From Cannabis sativa (lineage: Eukaryota > Streptophyta > Magnoliopsida > Rosales > Cannabaceae): a stretch of 64,000 nucleotides of DNA. The stretch covers positions 620,001 through 684,000 of the forward strand of contig NW_026870038.1 in the NCBI RefSeq assembly GCF_029168945.1. Reading direction: 5' to 3'. A program made the translations under genes and the position numbers. Of the stretch, positions 24,171 to 36,923 are shown piece by piece. Each line of letters starts with the position of its first letter. Position 1 is the stretch's first letter. The notes beneath the pieces are model-generated. The model searched no databases. It saw only the letters and a list, made by a program, of their open reading frames with translations, and was not told where the DNA came from.

Positions 24171-24388
24171 ACATATTCACATAATTTATCATTAAATTGT
24201 TATTTATATATTTTTTTTATTATTGTCGAACACTTCAACTAAATCAGATTTATATCACGTTAGTGCTAAATCAACAAATTATTTGAAAAAATAGTTATTA
24301 GTTAACATGTAACTAGAGAGAGAATATTTACAATAATTTTTATAGTTCATTTTGCAACAAAAAAAAGTTCAAGAGTAAAATTCTGTAA

Positions 24389-24772
24389 AAGCTAATTAGG
24401 ATTTTTACTACCTGTACCAAATCATGTCCCCTGAACTTTTTTGGACGTTAAAAATTCCCTTTGAACTATTGAGATTATTGGATTTAAGAACTTTTGTTTA
24501 ATTTCATTTAATTTTACTATTTCAGTAATTGTTTATGTACTAAACTATGCTCCTTAAACTTTGATCTAAATCATGCCCTCGAACTTTGACATATACTAAA
24601 TCATGCCCCCTGAACTTTCATCAATGTTAGACTTTTTTTACTAAAATTAGACAAAGTCCTTGAATCCAACAATTTCAATAGTTCACGGAACATTTTTAAC
24701 GACTTTAAAATTTAGGGGGCATAATTTGGTACATGTCAAAGTTTCGGGGGGTAAAAATCCTAATTAGCCTTT
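24389..24772. mobile_element. MITE-like inverted repeat element, about 380 bp
   Basis: GCTAATTAGGATTTTTAC at 24391 is matched by GTAAAAATCCTAATTAGC at 24751-24768. Both flanks continue into CATGTACC/CTGTACCAAAT pairs and repeated ATCATGCCCCCTGAACTTT motifs, which also pair with GAAAGTTC/AAAGTTTCGGGGG on the other arm. It is a self-complementary non-coding element; the superfamily is unassigned. Confidence 0.7.
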
Positions 24773-26329
24773 TATAAAAGTCATAATTCGGGGAGGACAA
24801 ATTCTATTTATTACTTTGTTTAAAGGGAAAAAAAAAGTACTGCGGATTTTCATTATTCATGATGATCCTGCTTCTCTTAGTGGCTAATTATGGGGTTCAT
24901 AGCTAATCCACCAGGGGATTATTGGTTTGTTCTTTCCTAATTATTTTTTGTCTCACTTCTTTCTTCAGACAAGAAAGAAAAAAAAAAGTAATGACAGTGG
25001 ATAAAACTATCAAGTGCTTCCACTATAAAAAGACAAAGCTAGAAACCGATTTGTCTAAAGCTGTTGGTAATATTATCTAAAGTTGATTAGTATAGTAATC
25101 ATGGTGTTAATTGAGAAGAAAAAAATTGAGCAACAAACTAAATTTTATGGGGTTTTCTTTGTCTCCAATAAGAATCTAGTATAGGTTCTTCTACCAAAGA
25201 ATACCACTACAAATACAATGGTCTTCATCATATTAATTATTGATTTATTGGCCCTCTTATTTAATTTTTGTTACAAAACCTAAATAAATAAATAAGCACA
25301 AAAAAGTTTCTTTAAAAGGATCTTGGCATATCATAACATGCATAGGCCTTTTGTCATTTTTTGTATTCAGCTATTGGAAACATCATATATATTAATAATA
25401 AGCATATATATATATATATGTATGTATAGGTATATACAAACAATTAATGAAAGATCTTTATATCTTAATCCACTTATGCTAAGTATTTTAATTAATTTTT
25501 GTAACACTTTTTATCAAAATTATTGAGAAGATTCTATGTGACTAATTGAATAAGCAAGAGATTTTATTAATACATTTCCTCCTTATGAATAAAAGTCATA
25601 TATGAACACAAAACAGCTTGAGCATTTCAAAAGGTCTTACTTAAAAAAAAATTATATATTTCTTAGTGGAGTAGCCTCCAAAAACACCTACACTAGTTAA
25701 TTATTTAAAAAACCTTGTAAAGAAAGCACTTTGAAAGTAAATAATAATAAAACATTTTTTTTATTTTTTTATTTTATTTTTGCCTAATAATTATTTCATG
25801 CTTGATGTTGCTTCCTAAGGCACAACCAACAGAATGTTCAACTATTTCAGTACAGGAAAATTCTTGACCATTCAAAATGGAAGCATTTGAAATGCAAAAA
25901 CTTGGTTGAGTTGAGCCAATAGAACATTTGCAGCAGTAGTAACTATCCTATCTGTCATTCAAAACTTTTATCAAGTAGTGGTAGAGAATTTGAAAATGAT
26001 ATATCATATAAGAGTGTGTAGACTAGACAAGAATGAGGAATAACAATGAGGACAAGAGAAGACTCCAAGGGCTTGAAAAAAGTGACTCATCTTGGAATAT
26101 CAAATGGAAGTGGACAAACACTTTATCTATATAAAAAAGAAATCAATGGTGCACTAATTCAAAGAAAACTTAATAAAGGGAAAAACAAAAACAATTCATG
26201 GTGCATCACGTTTTTTTGATTTGGTGGTGCTGCTGTATATGCTAGTGTGACGCAATCAATCTTATTATACCCTTGGCCTGAATTACCTTAGATGATTCAA
26301 GGCATCATCACAAGAAGTTTTGCCTAAAT
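24773..26329. other. intergenic DNA upstream of the subtilase, no gene seen
   Basis: AT-rich, with short (AT)n repeats near 25406-25420. No supported coding frame or RNA gene. Confidence 0.5.
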
Positions 26330-26830
26330 AGTGTTCCATTTGTAGTGTTTCTATTAGATTCTGCATTGACTAAGTATGTGACTAGTTAAGTAGAAAATAA
26401 TAAATTGGGCACTTTTCTCTTTTAGGCTAACTTTTGGGAGTGATTTCTACCCAAGTGGTTGTATTAAGTGGTATAGAGTCACACACTCTCGAGTGGGACC
26501 GGTGTTGTGAAAGGGCCGACTTGCGGAGGGGCTCCAAAGAGGGGTGTATTGTTAGGATTCCACAATGGAACACTATATGGGATTGGTTGGTAAAACATAA
26601 CTATTTAAGCATCCTCCTCTCTTATTCTAACTTTTAGGAGTGAGTTCTACTCAAGTACTTGTTTCAAGCGGTATCAGAGTCACGCACTCTCAAGTGGGAG
26701 AGATGTTGTGGAAGGGCTCTAAAGGGAGGTGTATTGTTAGGATCCCACATTGACCAAGTATGGGATTGGTTAGTAGAATATAAGTACTTGGGCACCCTTG
26801 AGAGTGGTTCTATTAGATTCTTCCTATGGT
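26330..26830 (+). mobile_element. TRIM-like tandem array (three terminal repeats, two internal parts)
   Basis: A unit beginning TGTTAGGATCCCACATTGAC and ending GAGTTCTACTCAAGTACTTG is followed by a primer-binding-like GCGGTATCAGAGTC (26669-26682). Then comes a short internal part (CTCTCAAGTGGGAGAGATG...GGGAGGTGTAT), then the unit again. A weaker third copy precedes them (primer-like GTGGTATAGAGTC at about 26469). The repeating order is repeat-internal-repeat-internal-repeat. The last copy ends about 70 bp before the subtilase TATA box. Confidence 0.7.
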
Positions 26831-26899
26831 GGTATAGCTTCTTTTTCTTTTTTCCCTTTTCTAGATCAAAGTGTAACATCAGCAACTTTCCTTTTCCTC

Positions 26900-26907
26900 T
26901 ATATAAA
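26900..26907 (+). promoter_or_regulatory. TATA box of the subtilase gene
   Basis: TATATAAA lies 136 bp before the ATG at 27036. A (CT)n tract (about 26935-26962) follows in what would be the 5' UTR. Both are common in plant promoters. Confidence 0.6.
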
Positions 26908-27035
26908 GAACCATTATCACCACAGATAAAAACACCTCTCTCTCTCTCTCTCTCTCTCTCTTGACACACTACACACAAACAAATCAAAGCCAATCTTATC
27001 TTCCTCTCATCAAGCTTCTTTTCTATTCTGCAGCA

Positions 27036-30000
27036 ATGAAATGTTCTCTACAAATGAAAAAACATAACACAAGTCTTATACATGTACTCATTTATCTTCT
27101 GATATCACTATTAAGTGAACAATACTTGCTCACTTCAGCTGACCCTAAAAGCAATGTTAGTATGACCCTTTACACAACTCTTTTCTACTTTTTCTTCTTC
27201 TTTTTTGGGTGTGTTAAAGCTTAACTTTTTTGGCAAATTAAATAAACAGGTTTACATCATTCATATGGGGAAAAATCAACATGAAGATCTAAAGCTACTC
27301 AAGAAAACTCATCATGAGGTGCTTACTACAGTTCTTGGAAGGTACTACAACATGGGAAAGTTAACTAACTTTTTTATAATTTGAACTTCGCTAAGTTTAA
27401 AACTAATGATCTCTTGTGCAGTAAAGAAGAATCTGTGAAATCCATGGTGTACAGTTACAAGCATGGATTCTCTGGTTTTGCAGCCAAGCTTACAAAAACT
27501 CAAGCACAAACCATTTCAGGTATATCATCATGAGGCAAAGTTAAGACTCCATTTACTAAAGAGGACCCCATCTCCTCCATTATGGCAAACCATGTGCTTA
27601 TTATTGTTGACCCTCTAATAATAAAGCCCATAAGTTGTTGGGAGAAGAACACAACACATGACCCCCCATACTTTGACAAACTAAACCAACTTTTTCAAAA
27701 AGGTTTTGAGTTTTTGGGAAGTGGGGTTCTCAATTTAAACACTTGAGTAATCATTACATTGTGCAAAAAACAAAGAAAACTGTACACTTTCAAGTTAAGT
27801 CATAAGTTATACTCCATGCCACAGTAAAAAAAAAACTGATAGAACACCTCAAATTCAAAGCTTTGTATAGTAAGGACATTGTCATGTATCCAAATATAGT
27901 AAAAGTAATCAATAATAATGGAAAATAAATCAAATTGAGAAGATTTTTGAAGCTTGATATTATTAATCATTCAAGGACAAAATTTAACTATATAAGAAGA
28001 CAAAGTTTCAATCATTACAAATTTCATTTTCTTTTTTCTTGGTTTTATTGTAGAGTTACCTGGTGTGGCTCAAGTCATACCTAATCAACTTTTTAAGGTG
28101 CAAACAACTAGAAGTTGGGACTATCTTCAACTCTCATCTCGTTATCAAACCCATTATGATCAGATTTCCAAACTTGGTGATGGTGCTATCATTGGTCTCC
28201 TAGATACAGGTTTATTCTCTCTCTTTATATATACATATACTAATTAGGATATCTTGTAACTGCAGTGAAATCTATTTGAATATACAAAACTAAGTTTAGG
28301 TCCTAATTGGCTAGGCTTTTAAAAATTGCTTTTGAGCTTCTGAAGCTCCAAAAAAACACTTTTGTTGATTGGTTAACCAGTAAGATTCAGTTTTTAACTC
28401 TAAAGAAACCGTTTTAAGAGAATTCCAACTTTAGTAACTTTCTCACTAAGATCCCTAAGAAGTTAAAATTAGAAGTCCAACAAAACATGCCTATTTGGTT
28501 GGATTTTTGCTTTTAGAATTAGCTTCTCAATAAAGCTAGCTTCGAGCTTTCTAGAGCTAAAAGCTAAAACTCACTAGTTATCCAACCAATGTATTTATGG
28601 AGCTTTAGAAGCCGAAAAAGAGCTTTAAAATCCTTAGGTGGCCTTTGGTTGGAGAGAATAAAAACATAAGAATGAGAATAGGAATAAAAATGGAATAGAA
28701 TCAAATTTAAAATGCATAAAAAAAATTATTTAATTATTTCTCATCTTATATTTGAATAGTCTTTCCTTCCATTTCAAAATAGAATAGTCATTCTACAAAA
28801 ATAATAGAAAAGTCTCTCCATTGAAATGACATTCCAATACTTTGAAATACAACTAAACAAAGGAATGGAATAAAATTTATTTCCTTTCCTTTTCATTCCA
28901 TTCCATTTCATTTCATTACCTCCAACCAAACACAACTTGTCTCGGCATTTTATCGAGCACATAGTGTGTTTGAGTAAATTTGATAAGAGTGTAAAGACTG
29001 AATCTTTGACTGCATATACATATACTAATTAGGATATCTTTAACTGCAATAAAATCTCTCTGAATATATAAAACTAAGTTTAGTTTAGGCATTTTATCGA
29101 GCACATAGGTTCTGTTTAGCTGTATTTCTGCTTTTATTCACAAAGCTAAAAACTAAAATTTACTAGTTACCAAACATAGCAGACATAGTGTAATTGAGTA
29201 AATTTGATAAGAGTGTAAAGAATCTAAGCTCACCTGTTTGAATCACGAGCAGGAATATGGCCAGAATCTGAAACGTTCAGCGATAAAGGCTTGGGACCCA
29301 TCCCATCCAGATGGAAAGGAGTATGCAAATCAGGAGAAAACTTCAACGGAACCAAACACTGCAACAAAAAGCTAATCGGAGCACGTTACTTCATCAAAGC
29401 ACTCGAAGCCGAATTCGGAAAGCCATTCAATTCCACCGAATCAGGGGAATTTCTCTCTCCTAGGGATTCAAGTGGCCACGGAACTCACACATCGACGATC
29501 GCAGCTGGATCTTCCATGGCCAACACGAGTTACAACGGATTAGGTACCGGAACCCTAAGAGGCGGCGCCACTCAAGCTCGAATCGCCATGTACAAGGTCT
29601 GTTGGAGCCTTCTCAGCGGCGGAATTTGCGCTGGAGCCGATATACTCAAAGCGTTCGACGAAGCGATTCGAGATGGAGTGGATGTGATTTCGGTGTCGAT
29701 CGCCGCTGATATTCCGTCGTTTCCGGAAGTGGATGACCGGAATGCGATCGCCATTGGGGCGTTTCATGCGGTGGCGAAAGGTGTTGTTGTGGTTTGCTCC
29801 GCGGGAAATGCGGGGCCTAGTCCTCAGACTGTGCAAAATGCTTCGCCATGGATATTGACCGTTGGAGCTAGTAGCGTTGACCGGTCTTTTCCAACTGTCG
29901 TTACTCTGGGAAATAACTGGTCAACAACGGTAATAACTAACTTTCTATTCTCTCTAAACAAGAAGATGAAGAATAGTATTTTAAATTCAATTATTTCTTA

Positions 30001-33000
30001 TTTATTTAATTTAAAAAAAATTGAAAGAAAAATTATTTTTTATTTGGGAGTTTTATTTGCAATCGATAAAATTATAAATACACACTAATATTATAAATAA
30101 ATAAAATTAAATTATAAGAAATTTTGTCACCAATAAATTTAATTTTTTTTATATTATTTTATGTTAATTTTAATTATTATTAAATTTTTTTCATATACTT
30201 TTTTAATAATATTTTCTAATTTTTCTATCAAAATTTCAAATAATTTTTTCTTTTTTTTAATCTTAATATATAAAATAAGAAAATAGAATTGTATTTGCAC
30301 ATCAAACAATTAATGATGTATATTTTTTTAATATGTTTGTGAAACAATTACTTGTTAAAACTATTTTTTCAACACATATCTTTTCTGCTGAAAATAAAAA
30401 AGTGTACAATGTAGCAAAAAAAATTTTGAAACCAACTTTTTTTTTTTTAAAATGACCAAAACTCATTATTATTATAATTACTAAAAATTATATTAATGAA
30501 AGAAATTAATAATAAAATTGCAGGGGCAAGCCATGTTTACAGGAAATAAAACAGGGTTTATCAGATTAGCTTATCCAGAGGTCTCTGATCTCCAATATCC
30601 TCGGTAACTATATACCTTATTATTATACATCATCTTCTATATTATTTAGCTAATTAAATACATATTATATAGATTTTTATATGTTTTTTAAATTTCATAA
30701 AGACCCACAGAGATATATTTTATTCATCTTTATTTTTTAATATATCTGTATATCTGTATACAGTGACTGTAAAAGTCTAAGAAGAAATGATACATGGGTT
30801 AGAGGAAAAGTAGTGCTATGCTTTACTTCATCATTCAAAGAAGGTTATATAGAAGACAGTGCATATTGGGTCAAGAAAGCTGGTGGGCTGGGCCTAATCG
30901 TGGCCCAAAACCCGACCCGATCTCTCTATTCATGTGATGATGACTTCCCTTGTGTTCAACTTAGCTATGACGTAGCCATGAAGATTCTCTACTACATTCG
31001 TACTACCAAGTAAGTATATATCAACAACAACAATATATATTATATACATGTAAATGTACATGCATGCATTATATATGATATATATACTAAAGTATTGTGT
31101 ATATATTAATAGGTCTCCTAAGGTGAGAATAAGTCCTACAAAAACTCATGATGGAAGACCAGTTTCCACTAAACTGGCTTACTTTTCTTCTCGAGGGCCT
31201 AGCTCTGTTGCCCCAGCTATATTGAAGGTATATATATATTTATCTATATATATGTATATATTACCATTGGGTATTGATTATCTAATAATCTTGTTTTTTA
31301 ATGGTTATTTACAATTTTTACTCTCGAACAAGAACTTTTTAACCAGTTAAAAATGATTATAAATTGATCACTCTATCAAATTTTATTACACGAGATAAAT
31401 AAAATAATAATTTGATTGCTTAGTTAATTACCACCTCAATATTATGTCAATGCTAAGTGTGTAATTAATTTAAAAAAATAATTTAAAATTTTTTTATTTA
31501 GTTTTAAGTAATTTTCTTAATCATCAATTGATTTTTAAAAATATATAATTTTTATTTTCCTATTATTAAATTATACACGAGATATTGGTGTAGCAATTGA
31601 TTAAACAACATTAATATCATTATTTGGTTTGCTACATGTGATAAAACTTGATAGAATGACTAATTTACAATACTGTGAAAGTTTAAGGATAATTTGTAAC
31701 GAGTTGAAAAGTTTAAAGGGCACAATAATACACATGTCATATTTTGGGGACAAAAATCTAACCTTTTTAATTGGTTGGCCCAATCTGTAAAAGCTTATCT
31801 TGTTAGTTTGTTTTTACAGACTGCTGACCTTAACGTATCTAATATTTTATTAACATGGCATGTTATAAGCACCACAAGATATGACATATTATTATTAGTG
31901 CAATTCAATATATCAAGTCTCACACATTTTGATTTAAAAATAATATAAAAAACTACTAACTACTCACAACGCACTACATCACATGTGGTGTTGGATCTCT
32001 TAATAATTAAGGAGGCGTTTGGTTGGGAGGAATGAAAATATAGGAATAAGAATTGGAATGGGAATAAGAATAGGAATGGAATGGAATAAAATTTAAAATG
32101 CATAAAAAAAATTGATAAAAAAATCATTAAATTTTTTTTCTTGTTATATTGGAATGGTCATTCTTTTTTTTTTTAAATGGAATAGCCATTCCACCAAAAT
32201 GGTGGAAAGAGCATTCCATTGGAATGCCATTCCAATACTTTAAAATGCAACCAAACAAAGGAATAGAATGAAAATTGTTTCTTTTCCATTCCATTCTATT
32301 TTATTACCTCCAACCAAACGCCACCTAAAGTGCTTAATAACAATATTCTATAAGTGTAGTTAGCAATTTCTCATAATTTAATCAAAAATGTGTGGGGTAC
32401 CCATATTGCAATAATAATAATGTCATATATTTCACTTGGAACCTTAATTTGCCCTTCAAGAAAAATACTATATAACTCGTATTGCTGCTCTTGACATGTG
32501 TGTGTGGTTGCAGCCAGATATAGCAGCCCCAGGAGTGAACATATTATCAGCAGTGTCTCCATCTGACCCAAAGAAGAAGAATGGGTTTGCTTTCATGTCT
32601 GGAACATCAATGGCTACTCCACATGTTTCTGCAATTGTTGCACTCCTTAAGTCTCTCCACCCTGATTGGTCTCCTGCTGCTATCAAGTCTGCCATTGTCA
32701 CTACAGGTCCTATACCTTCATCTCTCTCTATATATATATAACCAATACCAATTTCTTAAAACTCCATGCAAATATGCAGAAGATATATGGTATCCTCACT
32801 CCAAGCAAGGTTAACTTTAACTTGTTAAGATAATAGTTAAGGTGAAACAAAAGAGAAAAAATAGGGAATGTTGAAAAGTCTTACATTCATAATGTGTTGA
32901 AACTAAATATGGTATAATTTTAATATGTTGAAAAGTCTTACTGTTCTCACTGTCAATTAGTTTTGAGATAAAATCTCATGCATCGTATAATTTTAATATG

Positions 33001-34244
33001 GTATCTGAGTCAAATTAAATTCTAAGAAGTATTCGAACTAAATTTAAAAACCGGTCCAAAAAAACGAGCTAAAAGAGTCGTTTGTGATTCAGGATAGTGA
33101 GCCAAAAAAAAGGAGTCGTTGTAAGGTAAACGAGCCACTTGTGATCAAGCTGTGCAAGTGAGAAAAAATAATGTTGTGGGGATGTTAGAGATTCCCACAT
33201 TGATAGCGTGTTAAAAGTTGAAACTAAATATCATACATAACATGCATTAACTATTCATTTCATTACTAATTGATTTTGAAGTGTAACTCTATAAGAAAAC
33301 AAAGTCAGAAACAATAAATCTCTAAATATCATATATAAATGCATGAACTATTTATTTTTATTTCCAATTAAGAATTAATAATTCTCTTTAGAAATCCAAT
33401 GAAATCTATCTCTGTATAATATAATAGTGTTTATAATAGGGTTTATTGTTCCAGCTTTGATAAATATAATAAGGTTTAAAATAGTGTCATGTTACACTGC
33501 ATGTATAATTTATGAATTCACTCAAATATATTTGTTTTGTTATGCATATATAGTATTAGTTGTAGTATACTATATGATTATATATATTAATTATTTTTCT
33601 GTTATGTTGCAGCATGGAATAATGATCCTTCTGGTGAGCCAATATTTGCAGAAGGAGAGACAATGAAACTTGCAGACCCATTTGACTATGGAGGTGGCAT
33701 AATCAATTTCAACAGTGCTGTAAATCCAGGCCTTGTTTATGACATGAACACTTCTGATTATCTCTATTATCTCTGTTCAATGGGTTATAAATCCTCTGCC
33801 ATAACCAAGCTTGGTCAACAAATAGTTATAACCCCAAATAGTAACAATAACTATTATAATTCATTATGTCCAACTAATAATAATAATAATAAAAACAATA
33901 AAAATAAAAATAGTATTCTCAACTTGAACCTACCAACCATTACAATCCCATCACTTAGAAGAAGAACAAGTTTGAGAAGAAGAGTCACAAATGTGGGACC
34001 AATAAACTCTGTTTATAAGGCTATTGTGAATCAACCACAAGGTATTAAAGTATCAATACGACCTCGTTTTATGGTGTTCAACTCAACAACAAAGAATTTG
34101 TCTTTTAAAGTAACTGTTTCTTCATCTCATAAGGTTACTACTGGTTACTATTTTGGAAGCTTGACTTGGAGTGATGGTGTTCATCTTGTTACAACTCCAA
34201 TTTCTGTCAGAACTGAGTTTAGAGTTTTCTCTATTAATAATTAA
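27036..34244 (+). CDS. subtilisin-like serine protease (S8 subtilase, SBT family), 802 residues
   Basis: Ten exons join in frame: 27036-27155, 27250-27341, 27422-27519, 28054-28209, 29253-29929, 30524-30603, 30764-31009, 31113-31227, 32514-32706 and 33613-34244. The order is a hydrophobic signal peptide (about 1-34), an I9 inhibitor prodomain ([11 protein letters not shown] to about residue 110), then the catalytic domain. Asp154 is in LLDTGIWPES, His231 in SSGHGTHT, Asn341 in SAGNAGP, and Ser560 in [12 protein letters not shown]-type insertion lies between His and Ser, and a C-terminal fibronectin-III-like domain includes RRVTNVGP. These are the plant subtilase hallmarks. The enzyme is expected to be secreted and to cleave extracellular substrates, which are not identifiable. 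The exon-rich layout resembles the SBT3 group (inference). An Asn/Lys-rich insert (about residues 668-694) is coded by AAT repeats. Introns 4, 8 and 9 hold transposons. Confidence 0.95.
28637..28933. mobile_element. PIF/Harbinger-like MITE in subtilase intron 4
   Basis: The ends GGTGGCCTTTGGTTGG and CCAACCAAACAC are inverted. Inside are GGAATAAAAATGGAATAG-type runs mirrored by CATTCCATTCC. It shares sequence with the copies at 32011-32325 and 62945-63130. TTA precedes the left end; the right end is degenerate. Confidence 0.7.
29930..30523 (+). other. subtilase intron 5, AT-rich
   Basis: The intron is almost entirely A and T with poly-T runs. No element or coding signal was recognised. Borders are GT at 29930 and TTGCAG at 30518-30523. 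Confidence 0.7.
32011..32325. mobile_element. PIF/Harbinger-like MITE in subtilase intron 8
   Basis: Ends GGAGGCGTTTGGTTGG and CCAACCAAACGCCACC are inverted, and TAA flanks both sides (32008-32010 and 32326-32328). A three-base T-A-rich duplication fits PIF/Harbinger. 315 bp, non-coding, with internal GGAATG/CATTCC mirroring. Confidence 0.85.
32865..33290 (+). mobile_element. TRIM-like element in subtilase intron 9, related to 4975-5460
   Basis: A first repeat (TGTTGAAAAGTCTTA..., about 32869) is followed by primer-like ATGGTATCTGAGTC (about 32998). The internal part has AACGAGCTAAAAGAGTCG, TTGTGATTCAGGATAGTGAG and GAGCCACTTGTGATC, and a second repeat starts GATGTTAGAGATTCCCACATTGAT. The internal part matches, in order, the minus-strand internal part of the element at 4975-5460, so the two are one family. 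Edges are eroded. Confidence 0.7.
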
Positions 34245-35056
34245 TTAATTATTAGTTTCTAATTATACCATAATTTATATATGGTTTTTAATTGAGACCA
34301 TTTTCATTTTTCTTGGGAAGAGAGGAACAAAAAACAGCAACAAAAAATGTTGCTGATTTATCAAGACTAATATTAATAAAGTTTAAAACTATATATATAT
34401 GACATTTTTTTTGTTAGTTTGAGACCATTTTCTTATGTTTATTAATACTATTATGAGACCAATTTTCTTGAGAAAGAAACAAAAGAGCAACACTTTTTTG
34501 TAGAATGTTCAAGATTGCCTTCAATAAAGTTCAAAATGAAGCATTATGACACTTTAAAAATTACATATATAGGAAATGGACTTGTCACTCATTATGGGAA
34601 AAAAAGAATGGAATGTATTTTATTATATACTATAAATTTTGTGATTTAAGGTAGAATTTACTCTAAATGGTAATAAATACTATGCAATTCATAACACTTT
34701 TATAGTACCTAAAAAACATACTAACACTATGGTATGAGAATCAAGATGATAATTCTTAACATATGAGTTTTCTCATTCATATAATTTGAATTTGACCATT
34801 TATATAACATAGAAATTACAGACTAAAACATGTTACATGTGATGTCTTTGTGTTCAGACACAAAATTAGATCATGGGGTATCTCATTTTACAAGAACATC
34901 TGGAAAAAAAAACTTTGTTCATGCAATGCATATTGGAACTTTGGCTAGAAATGGTATCAAATTCTCTGGGGAGAAATCCACATTGTATTATGCAGCACTT
35001 GCCTTCAAATTAGTTGATGCGAATTTCGAGTCTATACAGAAGGAAACTCCAATTTT
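34245..35056. other. convergent 3' regions of subtilase and PSRP1
   Basis: Both genes end into this interval. A repeated phrase GAGACCATTTTC...TTCTTGAGAAAGA/TTGGGAAGAGAGGAAC (about 34292-34340 and 34420-34490) indicates a diverged short duplication near the subtilase 3' end. No other gene is supported; the + strand frame over 34830-35195 is a shadow of PSRP1 exon 5. Confidence 0.6.
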
Positions 35057-36799
35057 TTATTCTGCCAATGAGTGTTCCTTAGCTGGTTCCACCACCACCT
35101 TAGTTTCTAACCGCGAAGCTCCATCTTTCGGTACAATAAGTCCATACCCGCCTGCTTTCCTTTTGTACACTATGTTAATTTCGCCTGCAGAGTAATCAAC
35201 CAATGGACATATTAAACTAATAATGATGTAAACTTAATAAGCAAAGGACATTGTTTTGTTTTTTCTTTTACCAGTTTCTTCATTTCGGAAGCCATAGAAG
35301 TCATGATCTAAGTTTTCAAGTTGCTGAATTGCTTCGGTGACAGTCAACGGTGGCATATCGAAGTATTTTGTTCGAACAATCTGAAATGTATTGAGAATAT
35401 TATCAGGGTGAAAATGATGATTAAAGCTAAAGGAAACTGAAGATATATAATTGGACTTAAATCAAGATGCAATCTAATTCTATTCCATAAGTTTTACTAT
35501 GATTTCAATGAAAAAGTTAGGTGAAAACCTCCTCAATAATGTTTCCTTCCTCTTCCTCTTCCTCCTCCTTTTCCTCGGGAGCTGGTTCTTCGAATTGCTC
35601 TAATGGAGGAGTCAAAGGATCTCTAACTTTCGACCTGTTATATCCCTTCATGTGTCGGCCGTGGTCTGATTCCTTCTCCTTGATTTTCCTCAACTTCCTC
35701 TGTATAATAGAGGAAGTAATGTCTATGCTTGCATACATTGTCTCTGCCTCCTCCTCGGCCCGAACTACCCCATGTCTCTTCAAGAACAAAGTCACCTGAG
35801 AGAACACAAATCCTCAAACACCGAACTATTCGCTGCAATCCCATAAAAAAAGTAGTATCAAAAACCAAAATAAGTAAGGTTGTTTTGTACCTCACATCTC
35901 CTAATCCTTGGTCCTTTTCCCAACTCACCGCCCCGAATTGACAACCGAACATCAACTTCCCTCACTAGGTGGCTATGCTTTACAACTGCTTTTCCAACCT
36001 TTTCTTCCACATGAGTTTTAACTGTGTCTGTCAACTGCATTATGCAATAGGGAAGCACTCTTCGAGTCAGTGTCAAACTCCAATAGGAATACTCCTAATT
36101 CTCATTCATTTCATTGATAATCCATTTGTGAAAATGACATTACATATCTATAAGCATTTCATACAACTATAAAATTGTTAATGAGTCCCTGAACTATTTT
36201 CATAGTGTAAGAACAAGTCTCCAATTTCGATTTAGTTCAATGTGTAACACTGTGTAGTATTAGTGACAATTGTAATCCAAAACATTAATTGACTCAATTT
36301 CATCTTAGAATTTAGTATGGAAAAACAATCTAGTCAAAACTTAAACACTAAAGGGGTTTCGAAATTTCACTACATATGTAACTCCAATATAATCATTGAG
36401 CTAATGCCTTGATTGTGATTAAAATTCTTCAAATGCTTATTTATAATCAAATAACACAATTAAAACCACAAAACTGAGAAATTTTCATTACATATTTCAT
36501 GAATTGAAAGAAAACCCAAGTAAGATCAAGTAAACTACCTCTAAATTCTTGCCCTGTATGATGAGCTTGACTGAAGAAAGTGGACCATCCCAAGACATAC
36601 TACTACACTTCTTTCTGGGCAAAATCTCAGAAATGGTTTTCACAAACTTACATGGGTTCAAGAAAGTTGAAGTTAAAGGGGCTATTTGGGGCTTTACAGA
36701 TGATCCAGATAAAAGGGTTGTTGCCATTGAAGATGACGATGAAGAGGAATAAAGGGAGTGAAGAGGGGTTGTCTGCAAAGAAGTTAGTAAAGTAGCCAT
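35057..36799 (-). CDS. PSRP1: plastid ribosome hibernation factor (long HPF/YfiA type)
   Basis: Five minus-strand exons (36539-36799, 35891-36034, 35529-35795, 35272-35380, 35057-35184) have GT/AG borders and joining phases, giving 302 residues. Residues 1 to about 65 are a Ser/Thr-rich plastid transit peptide. The S30AE domain follows: [55 protein letters not shown], and [39 protein letters not shown] segment and an acidic Glu linker come next. The C-terminal dimerisation domain of long HPF ([47 protein letters not shown]) closes the protein. Family members bind the small ribosomal subunit and silence idle 70S ribosomes in chloroplasts. Length matches other plant PSRP1. It is convergent with the subtilase. 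Confidence 0.95.
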
Positions 36800-36917
36800 T
36801 TTTGATCAGAAAATTTGAGCTTGTGGGTAGTTGCAAAAAGTGTTTGGATTGAGTTAAAATGAGAAAGAAAATGCAAGAAAGTGAGGGTTTTGGGGGGAAA
36901 GATAGTGGCTTTAGTGT

Positions 36918-36923
36918 TTATAC
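36918..36923 (-). promoter_or_regulatory. possible TATA box of PSRP1
   Basis: TATAAA on the minus strand lies about 120 bp upstream of the ATG at 36797-36799. Assigned by position and sequence only. Confidence 0.45.

Noticed and set aside
26434..26637. 67-codon reading frame MGVISTQVV...
   Set aside because: It lies within the TRIM-like array and repeats with variation at 26659; non-coding repeat DNA.
29555..29836. Minus-strand frames of 60-93 codons within the subtilase
   Set aside because: Antisense shadows of exon 5, which has clear catalytic motifs on the + strand.
34830..35195. A 121-codon + strand reading frame
   Set aside because: It overlaps PSRP1 exon 5 on the opposite strand and has no recognisable domain; a shadow frame.
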